Assembly: GCA_016938245.1 (NCBI GenBank) | Contig: JAFGUY010000081.1 | Location: 1-12,206, forward strand | Reading direction: 5' to 3' | DNA from: Candidatus Omnitrophota bacterium | GTDB taxonomy: Bacteria > Omnitrophota > Gorgyraeia > Gygaellales > Profunditerraquicolaceae | Length of the DNA: 12,206 nucleotides | Shown here: positions 1-7,886 of the stretch, piece by piece | Numbering within the stretch: the stretch's first letter is position 1 | How the letters are laid out: every line of letters begins with the position of its first letter | Notes under the pieces: generated by a model | What the model saw: only the letters and a program-made list of their open reading frames with translations | Told to the model about the DNA's origin: nothing | The model's database searches: none | Translations under genes and position numbers: made by a program

Positions 1-2
1 AA

Positions 3-125
3 GATAAAAAAGGCAAGGAGAACAAAAGTTTAGGAATAATTCTATGGCGGATGTTTTTTAAAAACCTAATACTTCAGCAATCTCATATATATGATGGTGG
101 ACAAGACAATAGAGGGTTTGAATGA
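3..125 (+). other. Left-edge sequence, possible 3' tail of an upstream gene
   Basis: No complete gene fits before position 91. One frame is open from position 3 to a TGA at 123-125, giving about 40 residues ending in DNRGFE. If real, it would overlap the helicase start by about 35 nt and could couple their translation. A second frame runs from position 1 to a TAG at 31-33 and would give a basic tail, KIKKARRTKV. Either could be the end of a gene cut by the window edge, and the sequence does not decide between them. I see no convincing promoter, Shine-Dalgarno site or terminator in 1-90. Confidence 0.2.
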
Positions 126-3000
126 AGAGCAGCTCCGTGCGGTAACGCATAAGGAAGGGCCGCTTCTTATTATCGCAGGAGCCGGCACCGGTAAAACACG
201 CGTTATCAGCCGTAGGATCTCCTGGCTTATTGCAGAAGGATTAGCTAAGACTGATGAAATTTTAGCCCTTACCTTTACGGATAAGGCAGCTAAAGAGATG
301 CAGGAGCGCGTGGATATTTTGCTTCCTTACGGCTATACTGATATCTGGATCTCTACTTTTCATGCTTTTGGTGATAAGCTTTTAAGAGAGAATGCGTTTG
401 TGGCAGGTTTAAATCCTGATTTTAAGGTCTTAACGCAGTCAGAGTCAGCAGTATTCTTTCGCGAGCATCTCTTTGAATTCAATCTAAGCTATTTCCGTCC
501 CCTGGCAGACCCTACGCGCTTTATTGAGGCGATGATCTCTTTCTTTAGCCGTGCTAAAGACGAGGACATTTCTCCCGGAGAATATTTTAAATACGCTCAA
601 GAATTTGCGATTAAAGCAAAACAGAATAAAGATGATGTAGCAATGCAAGAAGAAGCGCAGCTTCAGTTGGAAGTTGCTTTAGGATATGTGAAATATCAGG
701 AGTTACTCTCTCGCGAAGGCCTGCTTGATTTCGGAAACCAGTTTTATATGGCGCTTGAGCTTTTGCGCAAGCACCCGGCAGCCTTAAAGAGGTATCAAGA
801 ACAGTTTAAATATATCTTGGTTGATGAGTTTCAAGACACGAATTTTGCGCAATTTCAGATTATAAAACTTTTAGCCGCTTCTCATAAAAACATTACGGTT
901 GTAGCCGATGATGACCAGTGTATTTATCGTTGGCGCGGAGCAGCTTACAGTAATATCTTAAATTTTGACAAAGAGTATCCTAAAGCAGAGAAGATAAGCC
1001 TTATCCGGAATTACCGCTCAACCCAGCCGATATTGGATTCAGCTTACCGGCTTATTCAGAATAATAATCCGGAGCGTTTTGAAATAAAGGCAAATATTAA
1101 TAAGCGTTTAGCAGGATTAGTCAAAGAAGGGAAGCCCCCGGAACATCTGCATTTCGATACTATTTCTACTGAAGCTGATAATGTGGCTAAGATCATAAAA
1201 GACAAGGTAAATAGCGGCAACTTTAAATATCGTGATTTTGCGATTCTGGTGCGTTCTAATTCAGACGCGGATAGCTTCTTGCAGGCCTTAAATATGCAGA
1301 ATACCCCCTGGCAATTCAGCGGTAATCAGGGGCTTTATGCAAGGGAAGAGGTGCGTTTGTGCATTAGCTTTCTTAGGGTAATCGCAAACCCTTCGGACTC
1401 TTTAAGCCTTTACTATCTGGCAAGCTCTGAAATTTATTCCGTAAAACTTTCAGATCTTGCTTTTTGCAATCATTATGCGAAGCGCCGCAATAAATCTTTA
1501 TATTCCGTATTTACGGAGTTAGGCACCATAACTGATTTAGAAACTATTAGCCCAGAGTCAAAAGAAAAGATCAACGTTTTCCTAAGCGATATTGATAAAT
1601 ACCTGAAAATAAGCCGCCAGGAGTCAACCGGACGGCTTTTATATACTTTTCTTACCGGTTCCGGATATTTAAAGAGATTAACCAAGGAGCAAAACCTTGA
1701 AAATGAAACCAAAATTCAGAATCTGGCAAAATTCTTTAATCATGTGCGCGATTTCGAACTGGTTGCTAAAGAAGACCGGGTAATTATTTTCGTAAATTAC
1801 CTTAATCTTTTAATTGAGGCAGGGGATGATCCGCCTACGGTTGAGGCGGATTTAGATTCGGATGCGGTAAATATGCTTACAATACATAAAGCCAAGGGTT
1901 TGGAATTCCGGGTTGTATTTTTAGTCAGCCTCGTGCAGGGCCGCTTCCCCTGGCCGAAAAGAAGCGGCGGCATTGAGCTGCCGGATGCTTTAATTAAAGA
2001 AGTCCTGCCTACAGGTGATTTCCATCTACAGGAAGAGCGCCGGCTTTTCTATGTAGGAATGACCAGGGCAAAAGAAGAGCTTTATTTAACCAGCGCGGAG
2101 GATTACGGAGGAAAACGTTTGCGAAAGGTGAGCCAGTTTGTCTTTGAGGCTTTAGGTAAAGAGGCTACTGATAAAGAAAAAAAGAAGGCAAGCGCAATAG
2201 AGGCTATTGGGCGTTTTGCTCCCAGAAAAGAATCGGTTGGGCATAAAATAAAAACAGAAGAAAAGCCCATCTCCCTATATTATTATCAGATTGACGACTA
2301 TAAAACCTGTCCTTTGAAATATAAATATGTAAATATATTGCGTGTTCCGATAATGGATCATCACACGGTTATTTACGGACGGGCAATGCATGAGGCAGTG
2401 AGCAAATATTATCAGTATAAAATGTCAGGCAGAAAAATGGATCTGGCGGATATTCTCAATTGCTTCAGGGTAAGTTTTGACCCTCAGGGATTTATTGATT
2501 TGAAACATCAAGAAGAGCGTATTCGCGTAGGCGAAGATGCTTTAACCAGATTTTTTAAAGATGAAGAGAGGCGTAATGTCAAACCAAAATTTATCGAAGA
2601 GACTTTTAATTTTAAATTCAATGGTATAAAGATTACCGGACGTTTTGACAGGGTGGATGAGGAAACTGACGGAGACGTGATAACCGATTTTAAAACCTCA
2701 GAGATAAAGACTCAGAAAGACGCCGATAAACGCGTAAGAGAGAGCAGCCAGCTTTTACTTTATTCGCTTGCCTACCAGAATATCTTTGGTAAGCTGCCGA
2801 AAAAGGTTGCGTTGTATTTCCTTGAGTCGGGGATTATCGGCTCAACAGAAATAGACGAAGAAGATTTAGGTGAAATAAAGGAAGATATTATTGAAGTTGC
2901 TGAAGGCGTACGCAAGGAAAATTTTAATGCTACCCCGGCTTATATGGCGTGTACCTACTGTGCCTATAGTCAAATCTGCCCTTTTGCGAAAATAAACTAA
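91..3000 (+). CDS. UvrD/Rep-family helicase fused to a C-terminal PD-(D/E)XK (RecB-like) Fe-S nuclease
   Basis: A 969-residue superfamily 1 DNA helicase with a nuclease tail, probably acting in processing of DNA ends or recombinational repair. All helicase motifs are visible: Q motif (Q14), Walker A GAGTGKT (30-36), Ia TFTDKAAKEM (61-70), TFHAFG (89-94), Walker B DEFQDT (245-250), motif III DDDQCIYRWRGA (273-284), NYRS (307-310), TIHKAKGLEF (597-606) and motif VI EERRLFYVGMTRAK (648-661). The tail, from about residue 725, has nuclease residues H767-E768, D853 in GRFDRVDE and D866-F-K868. It also carries C740 and C954-x2-C957-x5-C963, the one-plus-three cysteine layout of AddB/Cas4-type Fe-S nucleases. 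Fused helicase-nucleases of this size resemble AdnA/AdnB or AddA subunits. No partner subunit is in the window. The start at 91 (or 94) has no good Shine-Dalgarno site. Helicase assignment is very secure; exact repair role is inferred. Confidence 0.93.
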   Translation: MMVDKTIEGLNEEQLRAVTHKEGPLLIIAGAGTGKTRVISRRISWLIAEGLAKTDEILALTFTDKAAKEMQERVDILLPYGYTDIWISTFHAFGDKLLRENAFVAGLNPDFKVLTQSESAVFFREHLFEFNLSYFRPLADPTRFIEAMISFFSRAKDEDISPGEYFKYAQEFAIKAKQNKDDVAMQEEAQLQLEVALGYVKYQELLSREGLLDFGNQFYMALELLRKHPAALKRYQEQFKYILVDEFQDTNFAQFQIIKLLAASHKNITVVADDDQCIYRWRGAAYSNILNFDKEYPKAEKISLIRNYRSTQPILDSAYRLIQNNNPERFEIKANINKRLAGLVKEGKPPEHLHFDTISTEADNVAKIIKDKVNSGNFKYRDFAILVRSNSDADSFLQALNMQNTPWQFSGNQGLYAREEVRLCISFLRVIANPSDSLSLYYLASSEIYSVKLSDLAFCNHYAKRRNKSLYSVFTELGTITDLETISPESKEKINVFLSDIDKYLKISRQESTGRLLYTFLTGSGYLKRLTKEQNLENETKIQNLAKFFNHVRDFELVAKEDRVIIFVNYLNLLIEAGDDPPTVEADLDSDAVNMLTIHKAKGLEFRVVFLVSLVQGRFPWPKRSGGIELPDALIKEVLPTGDFHLQEERRLFYVGMTRAKEELYLTSAEDYGGKRLRKVSQFVFEALGKEATDKEKKKASAIEAIGRFAPRKESVGHKIKTEEKPISLYYYQIDDYKTCPLKYKYVNILRVPIMDHHTVIYGRAMHEAVSKYYQYKMSGRKMDLADILNCFRVSFDPQGFIDLKHQEERIRVGEDALTRFFKDEERRNVKPKFIEETFNFKFNGIKITGRFDRVDEETDGDVITDFKTSEIKTQKDADKRVRESSQLLLYSLAYQNIFGKLPKKVALYFLESGIIGSTEIDEEDLGEIKEDIIEVAEGVRKENFNATPAYMACTYCAYSQICPFAKIN

Positions 3001-3041
3001 AACAAACTGCATAGCTTAAGTTTACGGGCCAATAAAGATAA

Positions 3042-3071
3042 TTGTTGTATTAGTTGTATTTTACCTATAAA
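3042..3071 (+). promoter_or_regulatory. Possible sigma70 promoter for the 53-residue protein gene
   Basis: TTGTTG (3042-3047) and TATAAA (3066-3071) are separated by 18 bp in an AT-rich gap after the helicase gene. Transcription would start near 3078, leaving a leader of about 20 nt. The -10 box is good and the -35 box is weaker, so this is a plausible rather than firm call. Confidence 0.4.
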
Positions 3072-3098
3072 ATAGCACTTTATAAAAAAGGAGATAAA

Positions 3099-3260
3099 AT
3101 GGTTGAGCGCAGCGAATTTAAAGGAAAACCTGTTTTGGTAATCAAGAGGGATGAAAACGGCCAGTACCCATTTTCGTTCGGCCTTAGCAAGGCAAAGCTG
3201 ATTTTAGATAATCTTGAAGAAATAAGGAGCTTTGTACAAGAGTCAGAGAATCGTCAGTAA
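3099..3260 (+). CDS. Conserved small protein of unknown function, 53 residues
   Basis: The product runs from MVERSEFKGKPVLVIKR through YPFSFGLSKAKLIL to a short charged tail. The start at 3099 is chosen because AAAGGAG (3087-3093) lies 5 nt upstream; an in-frame ATG at 3054 lacks this and lies within the predicted promoter. There is no signal peptide or membrane segment. The pattern suggests a short beta hairpin (KPVLVIKR, then a turn, then YPFSFG) followed by a helix (LSKAKLILDNLEEIRSFVQ). From memory, similar 50-60 residue conserved hypothetical proteins with the FSFGLSKAK signature occur in several bacterial lineages. The shape loosely recalls PC4-like single-stranded nucleic acid binding folds, but that is a guess. 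It sits directly before rpsO with its own ribosome site and probably its own promoter. I do not assign a function. Confidence 0.8.
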   Translation: MVERSEFKGKPVLVIKRDENGQYPFSFGLSKAKLILDNLEEIRSFVQESENRQ

Positions 3261-3282
3261 AGCAAAATAATTATTTGAGGTG

Positions 3283-3311
3283 TTGACTTAAGTATCGAAT
3301 TGTCGTATAAT
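3283..3311 (+). promoter_or_regulatory. Strong sigma70 promoter of the rpsO-pnp-ftsK operon
   Basis: TTGACT (3283-3288) and a perfect TATAAT (3306-3311) are spaced by the optimal 17 bp. Transcription should start near 3318, giving a leader of about 25 nt that is too short for a structured regulatory element. The AT-only palindrome AAATAATTATTT (3265-3276) just upstream could serve as an UP-like element. Confidence 0.88.
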
Positions 3312-3326
3312 TATATACAGTAAGAT

Positions 3327-3336
3327 AAGGAGGTGA
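3327..3336 (+). promoter_or_regulatory. Near-perfect Shine-Dalgarno site that fixes the rpsO TTG start
   Basis: AAGGAGGTGA matches the 16S rRNA anti-Shine-Dalgarno sequence over its whole length. It stands 6-7 nt before the TTG at 3343, which makes that TTG, rather than the TTG at 3349, the likely start codon. Confidence 0.85.
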
Positions 3337-3342
3337 GCAGTT

Positions 3343-3612
3343 TTGGTTTTGATAAAAGAAGATAAGGCAAAGATTATTGATAACTTTAAGATCTACGCCA
3401 GGGATACCGGTTCAGCGGAGGTACAGATAGCTATTCTGACTGAGAGGATTAATCTCTTAGGGGAACATTTTAAACTCCACAAGAAAGATTTTCACTCCCG
3501 TCGCGGATTGCTAACCTTAGTAGGGACGCGCCGCAGGCTCCTTAACTATCTCAAGAATAAAGATGCCAAAAAGTACGAAGAGGTTTTAGGCAAACTTCAC
3601 TTGAGAAAGTAA
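3343..3612 (+). CDS. rpsO: 30S ribosomal protein S15
   Basis: An 89-residue S15, the normal full length. S15 binds the central domain of 16S rRNA early in assembly of the small-subunit platform. Conserved features are TGSAEVQ (22-28), the rRNA-contacting H42/H46 and D49, HSRRGL (51-56) and the C-terminal helix [12 protein letters not shown]. The start is TTG at 3343: the encoded MVLIKEDK aligns with the usual MALTKEEK start of S15, and an excellent ribosome-binding site lies just upstream. It is the first gene of a long + strand operon. The next gene, pnp, follows after 23 nt. The rpsO-pnp pair is widely conserved; in E. coli it carries an RNase III-cut hairpin between the genes, for which there is no room here. 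Confidence 0.98.
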   Translation: MVLIKEDKAKIIDNFKIYARDTGSAEVQIAILTERINLLGEHFKLHKKDFHSRRGLLTLVGTRRRLLNYLKNKDAKKYEEVLGKLHLRK

Positions 3613-3635
3613 ACAAAGGTCTAATTATAAATAAA

Positions 3636-5723
3636 ATGGATGATAAAAGATTAAAAATCAAGTTTGGAGAGCGTGATTTAACGCTAGATACAGGAAAAAT
3701 CGCTAAGCAAGCCAACGGATCAGTAACTATAACTTACGGAGGAACTGTTGTCTTGGTTACGGCTTGTATGTCAATGGAAGTAAAAGAAGGCAGGGATTTC
3801 TTTCCGCTTACAGTAGAATACCAGGAAAAGACTTATGCCGCCGGCAGGATTCCGGGAGGCTTTTTTAAGAGGGAAGGCAGGCCTTCGGAGAGCGAGATTT
3901 TAACTGCCCGCCTTATTGATAGGCCTATAAGGCCGCTTTTTCCCAAAGGGCTTTTTAACGATGTCCAGATAATGGCTATTGTTTTATCAAGCGACGGAGA
4001 GAATGACCCTGACATATTGGCGGTAAATGCCGCATCAGCGGCCTTGTGTATATCAAATATACCTTTTTTTGGCCCGCTTGCAGCATGCCGTGTGGCTAAA
4101 GTACAGGGAGAACTGGTAATTAACCCCACCTATGCCCAGATAGATAATGCCGATTTAGAAGTAATAATTGTCATGAATAATAAAGGTATTGTTATGCTTG
4201 AGTCTAAGGCTAAAGAGGCGTCTGAAGAGGATTATCTTGAAGCTGTAAAGTTCGGGCAGGGGCATTTAAAGAGCCTAATATTAATGCAGGAAGAATTTAC
4301 TAAGAAATTCGGCCAGGATAAAAGAGCCGTACAGCTTAAAAATACCCCATCTGACCTGAAAGAAAAGATTGAAGCCCTCTCGCGCGAGAAGCTGAAAGAG
4401 GTCTATCGCCTTGATAAAAAAGAGAACCGCGAAGAAGCAGTGCATCTGTTGACTAAAGAGCTGGAAGAGAAACTTACTCTTGAAGGATATTCCGCTGATC
4501 AGATAAAGATGGCGCTTTCCGAGGTAGAGGAGGAAGAAGTTAGAAACAAAATACTTAACGAGAATATACGTTTAGACGGAAGAGGCTTTAAGGATATAAG
4601 GCCTATTACCTGCGAGGTCTCTGTTCTTCCTTGTACACACGGCTCAAGTTTATTTACCCGGGGCCAAACCCAGAGCCTTTGCGTAACTACATTAGGTACC
4701 GGAGAAGATGAGCAGATGATTGAAGCTTTAGAGGGAGAAAAGTACAAAAATTTTATGTTGCATTATAGTTTTCCTCCTTTTAGCGTAGGAGAGACTGGCC
4801 CTGTACGCGGGCCCGGAAGGAGAGAGATAGGCCACGGCGCTTTAGCAGAAAAAGCCCTTCTTGCGGTGATGCCTTCTAAGGAAAAATTTCCTTATACAGT
4901 AAGGGTAGTCTCTGAAACACTGGAATCAAACGGTTCTTCAAGCATGGCAACAGTTTGTGCCGGAGCTCTCTCGCTTATGGACGCGGGTGTGCCCATTAAG
5001 GATCCTGTAGCCGGGATTGCTTTGGGGTTAATTAAAGATAAGGATAAAGATAAAGAATTGATCCTTACTGATATCGCAGGGCTGGAAGATCATTTCGGAG
5101 ATATGGATTTTAAGGTTGCCGGGACCAGGTCAGGCATGACTGCGGTGCAGTTGGATTTAAAAATTGACGGCATATCCTTAGGATTATTGGAAAAATGCCT
5201 TTTTCAAGCAAAAGAGGCAAGAATGATTATTCTGGATAAGATGAATGCGCTTTTGCCTAAACCGCGCGAAGAGTTATCCAGCTATGCGCCGCGCATCGAT
5301 GTTTTAAAGATAAATACCGAAAAGATAGGTGAGCTTATCGGACCGGGCGGAAAGAATATTAAGGCTATTATCGCAGCTACCGGGGCAAGCGTAGACATAA
5401 AAGATGACGGTACGGTTTTAGTCGGTTCTACCGACGCTTCAAAATCAGAGGCAGCGATAAAGATGATTAAGGCGATAACCGATGATGTCGAGGTTGGGCG
5501 TGTATATATAGGCAAGGTAAAGCGGATAATGCCTTTTGGTGCTTTCTGCGAGATCGCCCCGCGTAAAGAAGGGTTAATCCACGTGTCGGAATTATCGGAT
5601 AAATTTGTAAAAAACGTGGAAGAAGTGGTTAAGATCGGCGATGAAATAAAGGTTAAGGTTATAGGCATAGACGAATTAGGCAGGATAAATTTAAGTAAGA
5701 AACAAGCCGAGCAGCCCGCTTAA
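3636..5723 (+). CDS. pnp: Polyribonucleotide nucleotidyltransferase (PNPase)
   Basis: A 695-residue phosphorolytic 3'-5' exoribonuclease that releases nucleoside diphosphates. It forms a trimer and works in mRNA decay, usually with a degradosome. Domain order is the full classic set: first RNase PH domain (about 12-140, with GRIPGGFFKREGR at 70-82), helical linker (about 145-230), second RNase PH domain from LDGRG (313-317), KH domain with GPGG (569-572) and S1 domain (about 618-690, ending in LSKKQ). Phosphate and active-site elements are intact: FTRGQTQ (340-346), SNGSSSM (431-437), and D485, D491 and K493 in DHFGDMDFK, matching E. coli D486, D492 and K494. The ATG at 3636 has only a weak, distant AAAGGT (3614-3619), so initiation may depend partly on rpsO translation. 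The 23-nt gap upstream cannot hold the autoregulatory hairpin known from E. coli. Confidence 0.98.
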   Translation: MDDKRLKIKFGERDLTLDTGKIAKQANGSVTITYGGTVVLVTACMSMEVKEGRDFFPLTVEYQEKTYAAGRIPGGFFKREGRPSESEILTARLIDRPIRPLFPKGLFNDVQIMAIVLSSDGENDPDILAVNAASAALCISNIPFFGPLAACRVAKVQGELVINPTYAQIDNADLEVIIVMNNKGIVMLESKAKEASEEDYLEAVKFGQGHLKSLILMQEEFTKKFGQDKRAVQLKNTPSDLKEKIEALSREKLKEVYRLDKKENREEAVHLLTKELEEKLTLEGYSADQIKMALSEVEEEEVRNKILNENIRLDGRGFKDIRPITCEVSVLPCTHGSSLFTRGQTQSLCVTTLGTGEDEQMIEALEGEKYKNFMLHYSFPPFSVGETGPVRGPGRREIGHGALAEKALLAVMPSKEKFPYTVRVVSETLESNGSSSMATVCAGALSLMDAGVPIKDPVAGIALGLIKDKDKDKELILTDIAGLEDHFGDMDFKVAGTRSGMTAVQLDLKIDGISLGLLEKCLFQAKEARMIILDKMNALLPKPREELSSYAPRIDVLKINTEKIGELIGPGGKNIKAIIAATGASVDIKDDGTVLVGSTDASKSEAAIKMIKAITDDVEVGRVYIGKVKRIMPFGAFCEIAPRKEGLIHVSELSDKFVKNVEEVVKIGDEIKVKVIGIDELGRINLSKKQAEQPA

Positions 5724-5732
5724 ACTTAAGAA

Positions 5733-7886
5733 GTGAGAGAGAAAAGGCTTAATGAAATAAAAGGTGTGGTTTTAGTTGCGGTTGGCATTATGTGTTTAGC
5801 CAGCCTCATAAGATTTGAGCGCCTTGACCTTCCGTTTTATACTTCACACCCCAATATTCCGCCTAAAAACCTATTAGGTATATTCGGAGCTTATTTAGGA
5901 GAGTTAATTGTATTTCTTTTTGGCAGGCCTACCGGTTTTATCCTTCCCGCATTAATTATCTTGTTAGGGGTCAAATTCTTTCGTCAGGGAAAGCCGTATT
6001 TAAGCATTCCCAGGGTTGCAGGTATGTTCGTATTGCTTGTCTCTATAAGTTCCTTTATCGGTATGTTTAATCTATCCAATGAAAGCGCAAGGCTTTATTA
6101 TTCCGGGTTATTCGGGGCTTTGTCAGCTAAGTTTATTACCGTTTATTTTAGCCGTTTAGGCGGCTTTATTATATTTTCCACTTTTGCTATCCTTTCGCTG
6201 GCGCTAGTTACCGAAACGATGATTTCATCGTTATTCACAAAATATACCGAAGGGTTTAAATCTTTCTTAAGTGTTTTCTTTAAAAATCAGCCAAAACTAA
6301 AGATTAAGCCTAAGGTTACCGATAAAAAAGAATTACCTGTGGTTAACCCTTTTAAAGGAAAGCTAGAAAAAGAGGAGTTATTGGTCTCAAAGCCTAAAAT
6401 CCAGATTAAGGCTAAAGTACCTATTCAGGAAGTGAAAGCCAGGCCGCAAGAATTAAAAATCGGAGACTATCACCTTCCTTCCCTGGATTTATTAGATGTT
6501 CCGCCTCCTCCCGAGGCAAGGCAGATTAAGGAGGATTTAGAGAGCAATGCGAGGATACTTGAAGACACCCTGAATGATTTTGGGATTGTAGCCAGGGTTA
6601 CGGATATCGAGCGCGGGCCGATAATTACCCGTTATGAACTTGAGCCTGCACCCGGTGTTAAATTAAGCCGTATTGTAACCTTAAGCGACGATATCGCCCT
6701 GAATATGAAAGCCCAATCGGTAAGAATACTTGCGCCTATACCGGGTAAGGACAGGGTGGGGATAGAAGTCCCTAACATCCAGGGTAGTTTTGTATATTTA
6801 AAGGAAGTTTTTTCCTCCAATGAATTCCAGAAAACTCCGGCTGCTTTAGCCCTTGCCTTAGGTAAAGATATTACCGGCCAACCTATAGTAACGGATCTTG
6901 ATGATATGCCGCATCTTTTGATTGCCGGGACTACCGGTTCAGGAAAAACAGTATGTGTTAATTCCCTGATTTTATCTTTGATCTATAGGAACTCTCCCGC
7001 TGAATTAAAGTTTGTAATGATCGACCCTAAGATGGTAGAGCTTATGCCTTTTAACGGCCTACCGCATCTTTTATGCCCTGTAGTTACAGATTCCAAGAAA
7101 GCTTATACTGTGCTTAACTGGGTTGTAGGTGAAATGGAAGAGCGATACCGTCTTTTAGCTAAATCAGGGTCCAGGAATATAGAATCTTACAACGAAAAAC
7201 AGGAAAAGCTGCCGTATATTATTGTAATTGTTGATGAGTTTGCAGATTTAATGAGTGTTGCCCGGGACCAGACGGAGAGCGCAGTTCAGCGCTTGGCGCA
7301 ATTATCCCGGGCAGTAGGCATACACCTTATATTAGCGACACAAAGGCCATCAGTAAATGTTATTACCGGAGTTATCAAGGCTAACTTACCGGCGCGAGTT
7401 TCCTTTAAAGTTGCTTCAAAAGTAGATTCACGAACGGTATTGGATATGAACGGGGCGGATAAATTACTCGGAAAAGGGGATATGCTTTTTTTAAGGCCCG
7501 GAGAGTCAAGGCCTGTCCGTATACAAGGCGCCTTAGTTAGCGATAAAGAAATAGAGAGGGTAGTAGATTTTATAAAATCTCAGGCAGAGCCTGTATACGA
7601 TGACCAGATATTGAAAGAAAGAGATAGGTCCGGGATAAATAATTCTGAAAAAGATGAATTTTATGACGAAGCAGTGAAGGTTGTAATGGAAAGCAACCAG
7701 GCCTCGGTCTCTATACTTCAAAGAAGAATGCGCCTAGGTTATACCCGGGCCGCCAGAATTATCGATATGATGGAGCAGGAAGGCCTGGTCGGTCCCTTTG
7801 AGGGGAGTAAGCCGCGCAGGATCTTAATTGATCGGGAGGCATGGCTGAAAGAAACTGTAGCGCGTATTGAGGATAAAGAAGGATGA
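5733..7886 (+). CDS. ftsK: DNA translocase FtsK/SpoIIIE
   Basis: A 717-residue membrane-anchored dsDNA pump that clears and aligns chromosome ends at the division septum. The first 170 residues carry about four hydrophobic segments, the first being GVVLVAVGIMCLASLI near residues 11-26. A Lys/Pro-rich linker of only about 70 residues follows (about 180-250), much shorter than in E. coli FtsK and closer to SpoIIIE. The motor has an alpha domain (about 260-360), Walker A GTTGSGKT (399-406), Walker B ending in DEFAD (501-505) and ATQRPSVNVITG. The C-terminal gamma winged helix (about 641-705, QRRMRLGYTRAARIIDMME) is the module that reads polarity sequences and contacts XerD. The start is GTG at 5733, 9 nt after the pnp stop, with a poor ribosome site; no upstream alternative fits. 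The stop overlaps the next start as ATGA. Confidence 0.97.
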   Translation: MREKRLNEIKGVVLVAVGIMCLASLIRFERLDLPFYTSHPNIPPKNLLGIFGAYLGELIVFLFGRPTGFILPALIILLGVKFFRQGKPYLSIPRVAGMFVLLVSISSFIGMFNLSNESARLYYSGLFGALSAKFITVYFSRLGGFIIFSTFAILSLALVTETMISSLFTKYTEGFKSFLSVFFKNQPKLKIKPKVTDKKELPVVNPFKGKLEKEELLVSKPKIQIKAKVPIQEVKARPQELKIGDYHLPSLDLLDVPPPPEARQIKEDLESNARILEDTLNDFGIVARVTDIERGPIITRYELEPAPGVKLSRIVTLSDDIALNMKAQSVRILAPIPGKDRVGIEVPNIQGSFVYLKEVFSSNEFQKTPAALALALGKDITGQPIVTDLDDMPHLLIAGTTGSGKTVCVNSLILSLIYRNSPAELKFVMIDPKMVELMPFNGLPHLLCPVVTDSKKAYTVLNWVVGEMEERYRLLAKSGSRNIESYNEKQEKLPYIIVIVDEFADLMSVARDQTESAVQRLAQLSRAVGIHLILATQRPSVNVITGVIKANLPARVSFKVASKVDSRTVLDMNGADKLLGKGDMLFLRPGESRPVRIQGALVSDKEIERVVDFIKSQAEPVYDDQILKERDRSGINNSEKDEFYDEAVKVVMESNQASVSILQRRMRLGYTRAARIIDMMEQEGLVGPFEGSKPRRILIDREAWLKETVARIEDKEG

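Noticed and set aside
44..61. Short frame at ATG 44 behind AAGGAG
   Set aside because: It stops after five codons, and the ribosome-like site is too far away.
3054..3098. Extension of the 53-residue protein to the ATG at 3054
   Set aside because: There is no ribosome site there, and the segment overlaps the likely -10 box; AAAGGAG at 3087-3093 points to the ATG at 3099.
5282..5668. Open frame of 128 codons on the - strand
   Set aside because: It is a shadow of the conserved KH and S1 region of pnp.
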